Positions 52,952 through 61,747 of a stretch of 64,000 nucleotides of DNA are shown here, one piece after another. The first letter of the stretch is position 1. Each line of letters starts with the position of its first letter. The position numbers were made by a program, and so were the translations under genes. Source of the stretch: Peptococcaceae bacterium BICA1-7 (GTDB lineage Bacteria > Bacillota > Desulfotomaculia > Desulfotomaculales > Desulfocucumaceae); contig JUEB01000033.1 in the NCBI GenBank assembly GCA_000802095.1, positions 248,001 through 312,000 of the forward strand, read 5' to 3'. The notes under the pieces were generated by a model, which was not told where the DNA came from, did no database searches, and saw nothing but the letters and a program-made list of their open reading frames with translations.

Positions 52952-53111
52952 GGTCTTTATTAGCAGAGGACACAGAGATCACAGAGAATTTACTCTTAGG
53001 CGCTACTCTGAGGTCTGAAAGTAGATATTAAAGTTTTGTCTGCCTTTTTAAAAACTTTTATAGCATTCAAGCAGGCAAAAACTCTGTGTCCTCTGTAGCT
53101 TTAAAAGGACC
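52952..53111. repeat. MITE-like inverted-repeat element, copy B
   Basis: A 160-bp element between the amidase and second PaaK-like gene. Left end: GGTCTTTATTAGCAGAGGAC. Right end: its imperfect complement ending AAAAGGACC. Internal GGTCT and AGCATTC blocks align with copy A at 21514-21677. The right end stops eight bases short of the PaaK-like gene's stop codon. Confidence 0.7.
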
Positions 53112-53118
53112 TGAATTT

Positions 53119-54474
53119 TCATCCTCTGATGGTACCGCTTGCGGCAGGCGCAACTACCCGGACAGTTTTGCCCTGCGGGCGGGGAATTTTATCCACAATT
53201 TCAAATTCACAGGGCAGCCCGGTGCCGAATTCCATTTTGCTGGCCAGATAATCAGCCAGCTCCGGAGTGGGGCTGACCCCCGGTGCTAGCTCGGCCCTTA
53301 TTTTCAGCCGGTCCGATCCCGCCGGATCAACCACGAACTGGAACCAGTGGCCCACTTCCGGCAGCCGCATCAGGAATTCTTCCAGGTAGAAAGGAGACAG
53401 CTTTACTCCCCGGATTACTACATGGTCCACCAGCCTGCCCCGCAGAAACAGCCTGGGGAGGGGGACCCCGCAGGGGCAGGGGTCAGATTCTATATAACCA
53501 AGGTCCTGGGTGCGGTAGCGCAGTATGGGGGTGTCGTAACGAAGCAGGCAGGTAACCACTATCTCCCCAATCTCACCTGGCTCCATGACCTTCCCGGTGT
53601 GGGGGTCCACTATTTCAACAGCTGTGTGGGCGGTGGCCAGGTGGTAGCCGTTGTGGGCGTCACACTCAATGCCTACTCCGCCGCACTCCAGGGAGCCATA
53701 GTAGAAGTTGGCCGTAGCGCCCCATATACTCTCCACTCTCTGGCGGAAGGAATATGAGCAGCCTTCTCCGGTGAGCCACATCTTTTTCAGAGGCAGACTT
53801 TTTAAGTCAAAGCCGTATTCAGCCGCCGCCTCGGCCAGGGTAATGGCCCAGGAGGGGGTGGTGATCACCACGGTGGGCTGCAGGTCACGCATCATCTTGA
53901 TGGTTTTGGCCGGAGTGGAATAGGCTCCTCCTTTTCCGGCCGGGATCACGGTGGCCCGGCAGCCGTCCATAAAGGTCTTGTGAAAGGCCAGGCCCGCCGA
54001 GCTCATTTCGTAGGGCAGGGCGTTGAGGACTATATCGCCCCGCTCCACCGGCACCAGGGTAGGATAGCCGGCGGACATTTCGTAAAGGTAATAGTCCTCC
54101 CAGGTATTCATGATGTATATTTCTTCTCCTCCGGTGGTTCCGGTAGATACCTGCACCAGGGAAATATCCCCCTTGTCGCAGGCCAGGAGCGCCCACGGGT
54201 TGCCCCGCAGCTCATCCTTGGTGACGAAGGGAAGAAGGCTTAGATCCTCAAGAGATTTTATGCTGTCCGGGCTTACCCCCTCCCGGTCCATCTTATCCCG
54301 GTAAAAGGGGGAATGATTGTAGGCTCGCCTTACTATCTCAATCAGTGATTCTCTCTGAAACTCGGCCAGCCGGTCTAAAGGCATGCTGTCGGGAAAATTG
54401 GGCACGGTAAAGTATTTGCCGGCCAGCCCCGGCTTGCCCATGTCATTTATTATTTTTTTCAGGTTGATCTTCAT
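53119..54474 (-). CDS. PaaK-like adenylate-forming enzyme
   Basis: A 451-residue ANL-superfamily ligase of the phenylacetate-CoA ligase type. The P-loop STGTTGGEEIY is near residues 111-121. YGSLECGGVGIECDAHNGYH, YRTQDLGYIESDPCPCGVPLPRLFLRGR and VIRGVKLSPFYLEEFL follow. It differs clearly from the other PaaK-like protein, so it is not a recent duplicate. It overlaps the end of the TPR protein gene by 32 bases, so the two are probably translated from one mRNA. An aromatic or hydroxy-acid substrate is inferred from the family. Confidence 0.87.
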   Translation of the reverse strand: MKINLKKIINDMGKPGLAGKYFTVPNFPDSMPLDRLAEFQRESLIEIVRRAYNHSPFYRDKMDREGVSPDSIKSLEDLSLLPFVTKDELRGNPWALLACDKGDISLVQVSTGTTGGEEIYIMNTWEDYYLYEMSAGYPTLVPVERGDIVLNALPYEMSSAGLAFHKTFMDGCRATVIPAGKGGAYSTPAKTIKMMRDLQPTVVITTPSWAITLAEAAAEYGFDLKSLPLKKMWLTGEGCSYSFRQRVESIWGATANFYYGSLECGGVGIECDAHNGYHLATAHTAVEIVDPHTGKVMEPGEIGEIVVTCLLRYDTPILRYRTQDLGYIESDPCPCGVPLPRLFLRGRLVDHVVIRGVKLSPFYLEEFLMRLPEVGHWFQFVVDPAGSDRLKIRAELAPGVSPTPELADYLASKMEFGTGLPCEFEIVDKIPRPQGKTVRVVAPAASGTIRG

Positions 54475-56677
54475 CCCCGGCGCCCATCCTTTCTTTCAGC
54501 AGTTCGGTATATTTTGAGCCAGGGTTTTCTTTCAGAAGCTTTGACCATATCTTTTGGGCCCTTTCGGTGTCACTGGTGCGCTGGTAGGCCACACCCAGGT
54601 CATAAAGTATCTTATGGTAGAGGTCCCTGGAGAAAATGCTGTCTTCCTGCTCACATACCATTTTCAGGAATTTGAAATCCTTAATGGCCCGCTTGGTCTG
54701 GTGGAAGAACACCTCGGGCAGGGAGTAGGCCAGGTAGGCCCGCAGCAGGCGTATCCTGGGATTGTTCCGGTCCCGTGATATGGCGCGGTTTAAATGGACC
54801 AGCCCCTTTATGGCGCTGCCGAAAATGGCGTTGGGCTCGGTGGCGTCCCGACCCACCAGGGCCATGCTGCTGCCGAAGTAGGCCCTGGCGACAGTGTCAC
54901 CGGGATAGGCCTCATAGGCTTTTTGCCACATATCCAGGGCCAGCCTGGACGCCCCCGGGTTGCCTGCCACACCCAGATCATGCAGACGGAATCCTTCCTG
55001 GTAAAAAGCTTCCCGGTTGTCCGGGGTCAGCTGTTCCAGGGTGCTCCTGACCACTTCACGGCCGCTGCTTTCATTGATCATGGCTTTGAATCTCGGATCA
55101 GGCTTGAGAGACAGAAGCTTTGCGCGGGTTGAAGAGGCCTCCTCCTCCAGTCCCAGTCGCTGGTAAGCCACGCTCAGGTCGTAGAGGATCTGCCAGTACG
55201 TTTCGGCTGCAAACGCCGACCGATTTTTTTCATACATCTGAACCAGGAATTCAAAATCAGCGATGGCCGGAGCCGTGCGGTGGAAAAAGGCCTCAGGCAG
55301 CCGGAAGGAGTGGTAGGCCCTGATCATTCTTATCCTTATATCGTCAGGACTGCTGTTTACGGCGCTGTCAATTATCTTGGAGGCCTTTATGGGGGTGGAA
55401 AACATTTGGCCGGGATCTGCCGCGTCCCGCGCCGCCAGGGACATGCAGTCGGCATAATAGGCCCTGGCAAGGGGGCTGTCCGGATTAGCCTCCATGGCTT
55501 TCTTAAAGAAGCTCATGGCTTTATGGGAGGCCTTTTGATCGCCTTTCAGGGCCAGGTCCCTTAGTTTAATGCCCTCGGTAAGTTTTTTCTCTATTTCTTC
55601 GTCCGGCGGCTTATTTTTTTTTTCGGTGTCCAGGCCGGGTAAAACGCCGGCGGCCTTAAAGCCTTCAGCCCTGAGAAGTTCAATGTATTTTGGGTCCTTT
55701 GTCACAGACAGAAGTTTTTGCCAGGTGGACTCGGCCTCCTGGTTTTGACCAAGGCGCTTATAGGACGATCCCAAATTAAATAAAACCTGACTGTAAAAGT
55801 CTTTTGAGAAGGATGGGTTACCATCGTAGCAGGAAGCAAGGTAGCTAAAATCTTCTACTGCAGTGCCGGTGCGGTGAAAAAAATTCTCGGGCAGCCGGTA
55901 ACACACATAAGCCCGCAGAGTGCGTATTTCTACATTCTCCGGCTCACGGGACACTGCACTGTCCAGTATCTTGAGTCCCCTGATGGCCTTATTGAACCTC
56001 TCCGTAGGATTAACAGCGTCCCGGCCAAGGAGAGAGGTTGCACTGCCGTAGTAGGCCTCCACAAGGGTGTTTTGAGGCGCCAGCTTCCGTAATTTCTCAA
56101 GCTGTGCAACGGCCTCCTTAACGCTGTCCCGATTACCTTCAACCCCCAGTTTATGCAGGTTAACCGCCTGGGCAAACAGTTCTCCCCAGGGTTCACTTGC
56201 GGCAGCGTGGGCAGCAGCAGTCTGTGCCGGGAGACTGACTCCGGTGTCTGAAGTTGATTTTTCTTCCTCTGGGGCCTCCTGGGCCAGGGCAGTTTTCTCC
56301 CCGGTGTCTGAAGCTGATTCTTCTTCCTCTGGGGCCTTCTGGGCCAGGGCAGTCTTTTCCCCGGTATCTGATGCTGCTTTCTCTCCCTCAGGGACTTCTT
56401 CGGCAATATCAGATTGCTCCCCGGCGTAATCATCAGTGCCCAGAACCGGCTTTTCAACGTCTATTTTGATATCACCGGCCCCTTCAGCTTCTTCCGCTGT
56501 CTTTGTATCCAACTGTTCCGGCGGATGCGCGCACAGAGGGACCTCTATCGGGTAATGCTGTTCCAGGGCTGTTTTGGGATAATGGTCCTGTTCTTTTTGG
56601 GTGTGCCCGGTTTGTTCGATCTTTGCCGATACTTCAAGCAATTTCGGCTGTAACAATACCTGATGAAACTTGGTCAT
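54443..56677 (-). CDS. three-module TPR-like repeat protein with tandem-repeat linker
   Basis: A 744-residue soluble protein. Residues 1-90 are unrecognised. Residues 92-146 hold three copies of a 20-residue Glu/Ala repeat (EKTALAQxAPEEExxSDTG). Three modules of about 180 residues follow (about 165-345, 370-540, 560-735). Each has the same order: LGVxGN, a TPR pair, ARDAxxP, LPExFFHRTxxAIxDF and LSVAYQRLG-like helices. This triplication looks ancient. A scaffold role for neighbouring ligases is a guess from the overlap with the PaaK-like gene. AGGAGG precedes the ATG. Confidence 0.82.
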   Translation of the reverse strand: MTKFHQVLLQPKLLEVSAKIEQTGHTQKEQDHYPKTALEQHYPIEVPLCAHPPEQLDTKTAEEAEGAGDIKIDVEKPVLGTDDYAGEQSDIAEEVPEGEKAASDTGEKTALAQKAPEEEESASDTGEKTALAQEAPEEEKSTSDTGVSLPAQTAAAHAAASEPWGELFAQAVNLHKLGVEGNRDSVKEAVAQLEKLRKLAPQNTLVEAYYGSATSLLGRDAVNPTERFNKAIRGLKILDSAVSREPENVEIRTLRAYVCYRLPENFFHRTGTAVEDFSYLASCYDGNPSFSKDFYSQVLFNLGSSYKRLGQNQEAESTWQKLLSVTKDPKYIELLRAEGFKAAGVLPGLDTEKKNKPPDEEIEKKLTEGIKLRDLALKGDQKASHKAMSFFKKAMEANPDSPLARAYYADCMSLAARDAADPGQMFSTPIKASKIIDSAVNSSPDDIRIRMIRAYHSFRLPEAFFHRTAPAIADFEFLVQMYEKNRSAFAAETYWQILYDLSVAYQRLGLEEEASSTRAKLLSLKPDPRFKAMINESSGREVVRSTLEQLTPDNREAFYQEGFRLHDLGVAGNPGASRLALDMWQKAYEAYPGDTVARAYFGSSMALVGRDATEPNAIFGSAIKGLVHLNRAISRDRNNPRIRLLRAYLAYSLPEVFFHQTKRAIKDFKFLKMVCEQEDSIFSRDLYHKILYDLGVAYQRTSDTERAQKIWSKLLKENPGSKYTELLKERMGAGDEDQPEKNNK
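56240..56404. repeat. 60-bp tandem repeat inside the TPR protein gene
   Basis: Nearly three copies of a 60-base unit encode the 20-residue repeat of the linker. The copies are close to identical, for example GGGCCAGGGCAGT recurs, which suggests recent expansion and possible length variation between strains. Confidence 0.8.
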
Positions 56678-56745
56678 CCGCTTTCCTCCTTCTTATGGAA
56701 AAATAAATAAAAAAAACCATATCTTCCTGTTTGTATAACAGTTTA

Positions 56746-56822
56746 TGGCAATAAAATGGTATATGTGATTATGCCTGGAATTAAATATAGTTATTGCCAA
56801 ATAAAAACCAAAAAATGGCAAT
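56746..56822. promoter_or_regulatory. three ATTGCCA motifs upstream of the TPR protein gene
   Basis: TGGCAAT at 56746 and 56816 and ATTGCCA at 56793 lie in an AT-rich gap before the TPR gene. The last two form an inverted repeat with a 16-base spacer. A regulator site is possible. No gene is seen between 56678 and 56933. Confidence 0.35.
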
Positions 56823-56933
56823 TTATTGCACAATTGTATTATTTTCCTTAATACATATATCGAAGGGTTTTGGAATTATTTTTATTCTGTAGGGCCTATG
56901 GTGTGTCGTCTTCAGGGCTCTTGTCTCTCCGCC

Positions 56934-56988
56934 TGAAAAAGACAGGGGATGATCACCGTTAAAAGTGAAAATCCCCTGTCTTTTTTTA
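56934..56988. terminator. intrinsic terminator, usable in both directions
   Basis: GACAGGGGAT and ATCCCCTGTC with TTTTTTT on the right and a TTTTTC tail on the opposite strand. It ends the DUF3795 gene that stops at 57005. Confidence 0.85.
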
Positions 56989-57004
56989 GATTAACCCATT
57001 AATA

Positions 57005-57529
57005 TTATTTTTTCCCGCCCAGCTGTCTGAGAATTTGGTCTTTATACAGACTCACATAAGTGCAGCTTGGGCTTGTTCCGCATTTCCGGCAGGACAGGTC
57101 ATAGGCGGAATTTATAGTACCGCACCGGGGACATGAAAAATGCGCGGCCATTTCCATATACCATTTTTCATACCCCACTTCCCTGATGCGATCCTGGTTT
57201 TTCCACAGCTCTATTCTATGCGGCATCTGGGCCTGGAACACTTTCAGGTCTTCACAGGGATACTCCGGGCACCGGCCGCAAAAGTCTATCCCTTTTTCAG
57301 CGGCACAGCCCGGCTTTTTACAGCTCTCACAGTAAAAACACCTTTTTTCCGACCGGCACCCGTGGCATATCAATTCTTCAACAGGGCGCTGCATACGCTC
57401 GGCAATGCCTTTTAATTTTTCCGGGTCTTCCGTGGTTCCAATATATACATTGCACGCCGGGCAAAACAGTCCGCAAACGGCCGCCAGCCGTTTGTCCGGC
57501 AAACAGCCGGCCTTGTTAGTAATTTCCAT
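57005..57529 (-). CDS. DUF3795 Cys-rich protein with C-terminal zinc ribbon
   Basis: A 174-residue protein. The DUF3795 core has CGLFCPACN near residue 19, CHGCRSEKRCFYCESCKKPGC (about 55-75) and FCGRCPEYPCEDL. A zinc ribbon follows (CPRCGTINSAYDLSCRKCG, about 133-151). Such proteins are common in anaerobic Firmicutes, with no known activity. It is monocistronic, and GGAGGGG precedes the ATG. Confidence 0.83.
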   Translation of the reverse strand: MEITNKAGCLPDKRLAAVCGLFCPACNVYIGTTEDPEKLKGIAERMQRPVEELICHGCRSEKRCFYCESCKKPGCAAEKGIDFCGRCPEYPCEDLKVFQAQMPHRIELWKNQDRIREVGYEKWYMEMAAHFSCPRCGTINSAYDLSCRKCGTSPSCTYVSLYKDQILRQLGGKK

Positions 57530-57619
57530 AAATACCCCTCCGTTCCTGTTTTCAATTGTAGGTTAGACTGTGACAGGAGGAAGAGGTTACAGAATAATAG
57601 TAAAAATTTGAGTCAGGGT

Positions 57620-58429
57620 TTACAGTGCAGCATCAAACTTAAGAATATCTGTAACAGGTATGGCCAGTCCCAAATCAGACTCGCTTTGATCCGCATTACT
57701 GTGCAAACTGCCAAATACCACGCCCACTACCTTCCCGGTTCCGTCATAAACAGGGCTTCCGCTATTCCCGGGATAAATTGGGGCGCCTATACTGAATACT
57801 TTTTGGCCTTTTATAGTTAAATACTGTCTTACCTCACCCTCAACTATTATGTTGTTAAGCCCAAGTGGATTGCCCACTATCCTGACCCGATCCCCGGGTG
57901 ATGGAGGTTTGGTCATATTGAGGGGGACGGTCGGCAGTTTTTCTTTATCCAGGGTAATAAGCGCCAGGTCATACTCCGGCTTTCCGGACCAGTGGGCAGC
58001 AGGGTAAGTATCCCCATTGGGAAAGCTAACTGTTATATTTATAGAGTCGCCGCCAATAACGTGGTAATTTGTAACTATTAATCCCTTGGCAGCTATATTG
58101 AATCCTGTTCCCGACTTCTGCTCAACTGCCAGGGAAGAGCCATTCTTTCGGGAAATCACGTCAATCTTTACCACTGCCTGGAGTAGCTGTTTATCTATAT
58201 CCTTTTTATAGTGCAGTGAGTTTAACACCAGTTCCGCTATAGGGGCCTTAAGTACAGGCCAATAATTTATAGCTATTAAGCCAATGAAGGCCAGCACTGT
58301 GAAAAAGGCAACCAGCCGGAACAGTAACGGCCTCCGGGGAGGGTCATACTCCTCTGCTTCATCCGAATAGACATGACCGGAATAGGGGTTATTCAATTCC
58401 TCTTCTTCCGGTTCCTTTTCCCAGCTCAT
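57620..58429 (-). CDS. membrane-anchored trypsin-like serine protease (HtrA/S1C-like, no PDZ)
   Basis: A 269-residue protein with an acidic N-terminal cytoplasmic tail, one membrane segment (about 37-57) and an extracytoplasmic protease domain. The catalytic triad is His123 (TNYHVIGG), Asp154 (EYDLALI) and Ser223 (GNSGSP). GSP replaces the usual GGP after the nucleophile. It has no PDZ domain and is shorter than DegP, so it is likely a surface quality-control or signalling protease. Confidence 0.87.
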   Translation of the reverse strand: MSWEKEPEEEELNNPYSGHVYSDEAEEYDPPRRPLLFRLVAFFTVLAFIGLIAINYWPVLKAPIAELVLNSLHYKKDIDKQLLQAVVKIDVISRKNGSSLAVEQKSGTGFNIAAKGLIVTNYHVIGGDSINITVSFPNGDTYPAAHWSGKPEYDLALITLDKEKLPTVPLNMTKPPSPGDRVRIVGNPLGLNNIIVEGEVRQYLTIKGQKVFSIGAPIYPGNSGSPVYDGTGKVVGVVFGSLHSNADQSESDLGLAIPVTDILKFDAAL

Positions 58430-58514
58430 AGGTCCTATACTCCATTTCGTGAGTGAATGCTATTATGCGATAACAAGGGGGTAGTCTTTTTGTCACTGTG
58501 CAGCCGAGCTTTTC

Positions 58515-60071
58515 TCAGACAATTTTGGTGGTCCAGTCCTCAATGTTCCATACATCGGTTACCCAGTCCTCGTAAAACTCCGGCTCGTGGGATACCAGAA
58601 CTATTGTCCCCTTAAATTCTTTCAGCGCCCTCTTCAGTTCTTCCTTGGCATCCACATCGAGGTGGTTGGTGGGCTCGTCAAGGACCAGCCAGTTAACGTC
58701 CGTTAGCATCAGCTTGCATAGCCGCACCTTGGCGCTTTCCCCGCCGCTTAATACCATCATCTGGCTGGTAATATGCTCGTTGGTCAGCCCGCATTTGGCC
58801 AGGGCCTGGCGTACTTCGTAATTGCTTAGTCCGGGGAAATGGCGCCAAATCTCTTCCATGGCTGTGTGTCCGTTTTCCTGGGCGCCTTCCTGCTCAAAAT
58901 AGCCCGGCTGGAGGTACTGGCCCAGCATTACCGACCCGGAGAAGGGCTTAATAATGCCCATAAGAGTTTTCAGCAAAGTGGATTTGCCCAGGCCGTTAAC
59001 TCCCCGGAGGGCTACCTTTTTATTTCTTTCCAAAACTACATTTAAAGGCCTGGTTAAGGGCTCATTGTAGCCCAGTATTAAATCAACAGCCTCAAAAATA
59101 GTTCTTCCCGGTGTTCTGGCTTCGGTAAATCTAAAAGTGGGCTTTGCTTTTTCTCTGGGCCTCTCCAGTATTTCCATTTTATCCAGCTGTTTCTGGCGGC
59201 TTTTGGCGCGGCCGGTGGTGGAGAATCTGGCCTTGTTGCGGGCTATGAAGTCTTCCAGCCGCTCCACCTCTTTTTGCTGCTTCTCGTAGGCTTTGAGCTC
59301 CTGGAGCTTTTTTAATTCATGCATCTGCAGGAATTGCTGGTAATCTCCGGTGTACCTGGTAAGGATGGTGTTTTCGACGTGGTAGATAACATTGACCACC
59401 TCATTCAGAAAATGTACATCGTGAGAAACCAGAATAAAGGCGTTCTCATAATTTTTAAGATATTTTTTCAGCCACTCAATATGCTCAAAATCCAGATTAT
59501 TAGTGGGCTCATCCAAAATCAAAATGGTGGGATTCTGGAGCAGCAGCTTGGTTAGCAGCACCTTGGTGCGCTGGCCGCCGCTTAATTCGGCCACATCCCT
59601 GTCCAGGCCGATGTCGGCCAGTCCCAGGCCATTGGCAATGCCCTCAATTTTGGCCTCTATGCTGTAAAAGCCGTTGCTCTCCAGGATGCTTTGTATTTCC
59701 CCCACATCTTCCATCATCCGGGCTACCTCATCCCCGGAGGACTCACCCATCCTGTCATATATCTGGAACATTTCCGCTTCCAATTCATACATGCTTTTAA
59801 AGGCATCTCTCAGTATTTCCCTGATAGATTTGCCCTTGGTTAAAATTGTCTGCTGATCAATATAGCCCACCGAAACACGGTTTGACCACTCCACTTTTCC
59901 CTTATCCGGCATCAGTTTTCCGGTAATAATGTCCAAAAAGCTGGATTTGCCCTCTCCATTGGCCCCCACCAGACCGACGTGCTCTCCCTTCAGCAGTCTG
60001 AAGGAGGCATCTTCCAGTATGGCCCGGGCGCCGAATCCATGGGTCACATTTTCCACTGTCAATATGCTCAT
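58515..60071 (-). CDS. ABC-F family ATP-binding protein
   Basis: A 518-residue protein with two ABC domains in one chain and no membrane part. The first has GANGEGKSSFLDI, LSGGQRTKVLL and ILILDEPTNNLDFEH. The second has GVNGLGKSTLLKTL, LSGGESAKVRL and LVLDEPTNHLDVD. A charged interdomain linker lies near residues 240-310. ABC-F proteins act on the ribosome (translation factors or antibiotic protection). I chose the ATG at 60071 after AAAGGAG; the longer form overlaps promoter sequence. Confidence 0.92.
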   Translation of the reverse strand: MSILTVENVTHGFGARAILEDASFRLLKGEHVGLVGANGEGKSSFLDIITGKLMPDKGKVEWSNRVSVGYIDQQTILTKGKSIREILRDAFKSMYELEAEMFQIYDRMGESSGDEVARMMEDVGEIQSILESNGFYSIEAKIEGIANGLGLADIGLDRDVAELSGGQRTKVLLTKLLLQNPTILILDEPTNNLDFEHIEWLKKYLKNYENAFILVSHDVHFLNEVVNVIYHVENTILTRYTGDYQQFLQMHELKKLQELKAYEKQQKEVERLEDFIARNKARFSTTGRAKSRQKQLDKMEILERPREKAKPTFRFTEARTPGRTIFEAVDLILGYNEPLTRPLNVVLERNKKVALRGVNGLGKSTLLKTLMGIIKPFSGSVMLGQYLQPGYFEQEGAQENGHTAMEEIWRHFPGLSNYEVRQALAKCGLTNEHITSQMMVLSGGESAKVRLCKLMLTDVNWLVLDEPTNHLDVDAKEELKRALKEFKGTIVLVSHEPEFYEDWVTDVWNIEDWTTKIV

Positions 60072-60355
60072 GTGCTTCTCCTTTATGCCTTTAGCAGTGT
60101 ACGCCTTAAATATTTTATAGGGCTGCAGCTCTTTAGTCAAACAGTATCCTGTGCCGGTGCGCTGTGCCGGTAATGATCAGCGGCGGCAACTGGATTCAGA
60201 TAAAAATTATTGATTATAATACCGGCAAGCTTTTTAACTGGTATGCTAGTATTAAAAAAGTAAATAATGGTTTTACTCTAAAAAATACCTAAAAGCAGTA
60301 GAAAGTTTACTTATAAATACTTTAAAAAGTTAGATAATACTTTTTGGGTGATAGA

Positions 60356-60859
60356 ATGATTTTTATATATAACTGCTATGGAGGAACCCATTCTTCTTCC
60401 CTGGCATCCGCCGTGCATTTAAAAAAGCTTCCGCTGGACAGGACGCCCACTAAAAGAGAGATAATGGATACCGACTATTTTAACAGGCTGACCTATAGGG
60501 ATATGGGAAGAATTATCTACCGGGGCGCAGATGAAGAGGGAAATAAGGTTTACAGTGTGGGAAGGGGTACTTCAAAGGTATTGCTGCCCTGCCTGAAAAA
60601 TTTTATAAATCTCCTGCATAGAGAATGTGGGCTGAATGAAAAAATTATACTTGCCAATATGACACCCACGGTTACCTTTCCGATGACTGTGGGGGGATTT
60701 CTGTCCAGGGGTCTGGGGATGGATTCTATAGGAGTGCCCCTTTTGCTGATCGGGGTGCAGCAGGCCTACCGGGAAATACTGAGGGTTGTAAAATATACCA
60801 AAGAGTCCGCCAAAACAATGAACGGGCCGGTGCTGGTACTCTTTAATAACAGAAGGTAA
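60356..60859 (+). CDS. DUF3189 family protein
   Basis: A 167-residue protein matching DUF3189, known from spore-forming Firmicutes. FIYNCYGGTHSSSLASAVHLKKLP at the N-terminus resembles a nucleotide-binding loop. VTFPMTVGGFLSRGLGMDSIGVPLLLIG follows near residues 105-132. I chose the ATG at 60356 after GGGTGATAG over an upstream TTG. No function is known. Confidence 0.82.
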   Translation: MIFIYNCYGGTHSSSLASAVHLKKLPLDRTPTKREIMDTDYFNRLTYRDMGRIIYRGADEEGNKVYSVGRGTSKVLLPCLKNFINLLHRECGLNEKIILANMTPTVTFPMTVGGFLSRGLGMDSIGVPLLLIGVQQAYREILRVVKYTKESAKTMNGPVLVLFNNRR

Positions 60860-60928
60860 GGTATGAATAACCAGAGTGTCCGGACAGGCTGCCAGGAAAT
60901 CAATCTCCCTGCAGCCTGAAGCCATGCT

Positions 60929-61558
60929 TTAAATCCATCCCAGGACAGCTCCAAATATTATAAGGGCGACTATGTTCACCAGGCCAAGAGTGCCAATAAA
61001 GAGCTTTTGTTTCCCGGTACTCCAGTCATGTCCATAGCAGGCCGCAGCGAAGAAGGGTATGTAGACTGTCAGAAAGACCGGTAAGGCCCCCCACCATGGA
61101 TAAACCCAGACGAAGACAGGGGTCCGGACCAGGAAAATTTCAATTACCGAGGCCAGGGCTGCGTTTAAAAATGTGTAAAACAGGCGATTGTTGATGCCCA
61201 ATACTTTCTGTCCGGGATCTCCGGGCATCATTTTACAGGCTATAATACCGGCTACAGAAAACATAAGGCTGATCTCGATGCCGACTCCCACCATTATGCT
61301 AAAGGAGGTGCCTGTGGGCACAGTCCAGAGGGCATGGCCGGAGAAATACTGGATCAGACCGTTTACTATTTCCACCAGCCAGTGCACCATGTAAAGGGCC
61401 AGGCCGCCGGCGATGGCGCGGTAATTGCCTTTTTCATACTCATTGGCGTATATATAGATCACAAAAATAAGCAGGGGGATCACGTACCACTGAAAGTGAT
61501 CACCTGATCTCAAATTGCTTAGTGCCTCATAGGTCGCCTGGGGGTTGTTGAGTACCAT
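60929..61558 (-). CDS. multi-pass membrane protein of unknown function
   Basis: A 209-residue protein with about six hydrophobic segments (near 25-40, 50-70, 85-105, 125-145, 155-172 and 185-207). No transporter or enzyme motif is recognised; a conserved HW...E and an EYEKGNYRAIAGG loop are visible. AAAGGG precedes the ATG. The gene is convergent with the DUF3189 gene. Confidence 0.75.
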   Translation of the reverse strand: MVLNNPQATYEALSNLRSGDHFQWYVIPLLIFVIYIYANEYEKGNYRAIAGGLALYMVHWLVEIVNGLIQYFSGHALWTVPTGTSFSIMVGVGIEISLMFSVAGIIACKMMPGDPGQKVLGINNRLFYTFLNAALASVIEIFLVRTPVFVWVYPWWGALPVFLTVYIPFFAAACYGHDWSTGKQKLFIGTLGLVNIVALIIFGAVLGWI

Positions 61559-61747
61559 GGGAATCCCTTTCTTTTGTATTGGATTATAATATATTTTATT
61601 ATTTAGATGATTTTGGGAAAATTCCTGCTAAGATAAGGTAATTAGACCATAGATTTGACCTCGTGCAGTTTATTTCTAATAGCCCGGCAGTTTTATTGCC
61701 CTGTTTTGAGAATAACCATATTCTAATCAGAGGATGTTGCTGATAAG

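Noticed and set aside
61614-61628. GG-N10-GC word upstream of the PK-C-like gene
   Set aside because: Only the GG and GC match; flanking bases do not fit the -24/-12 consensus.
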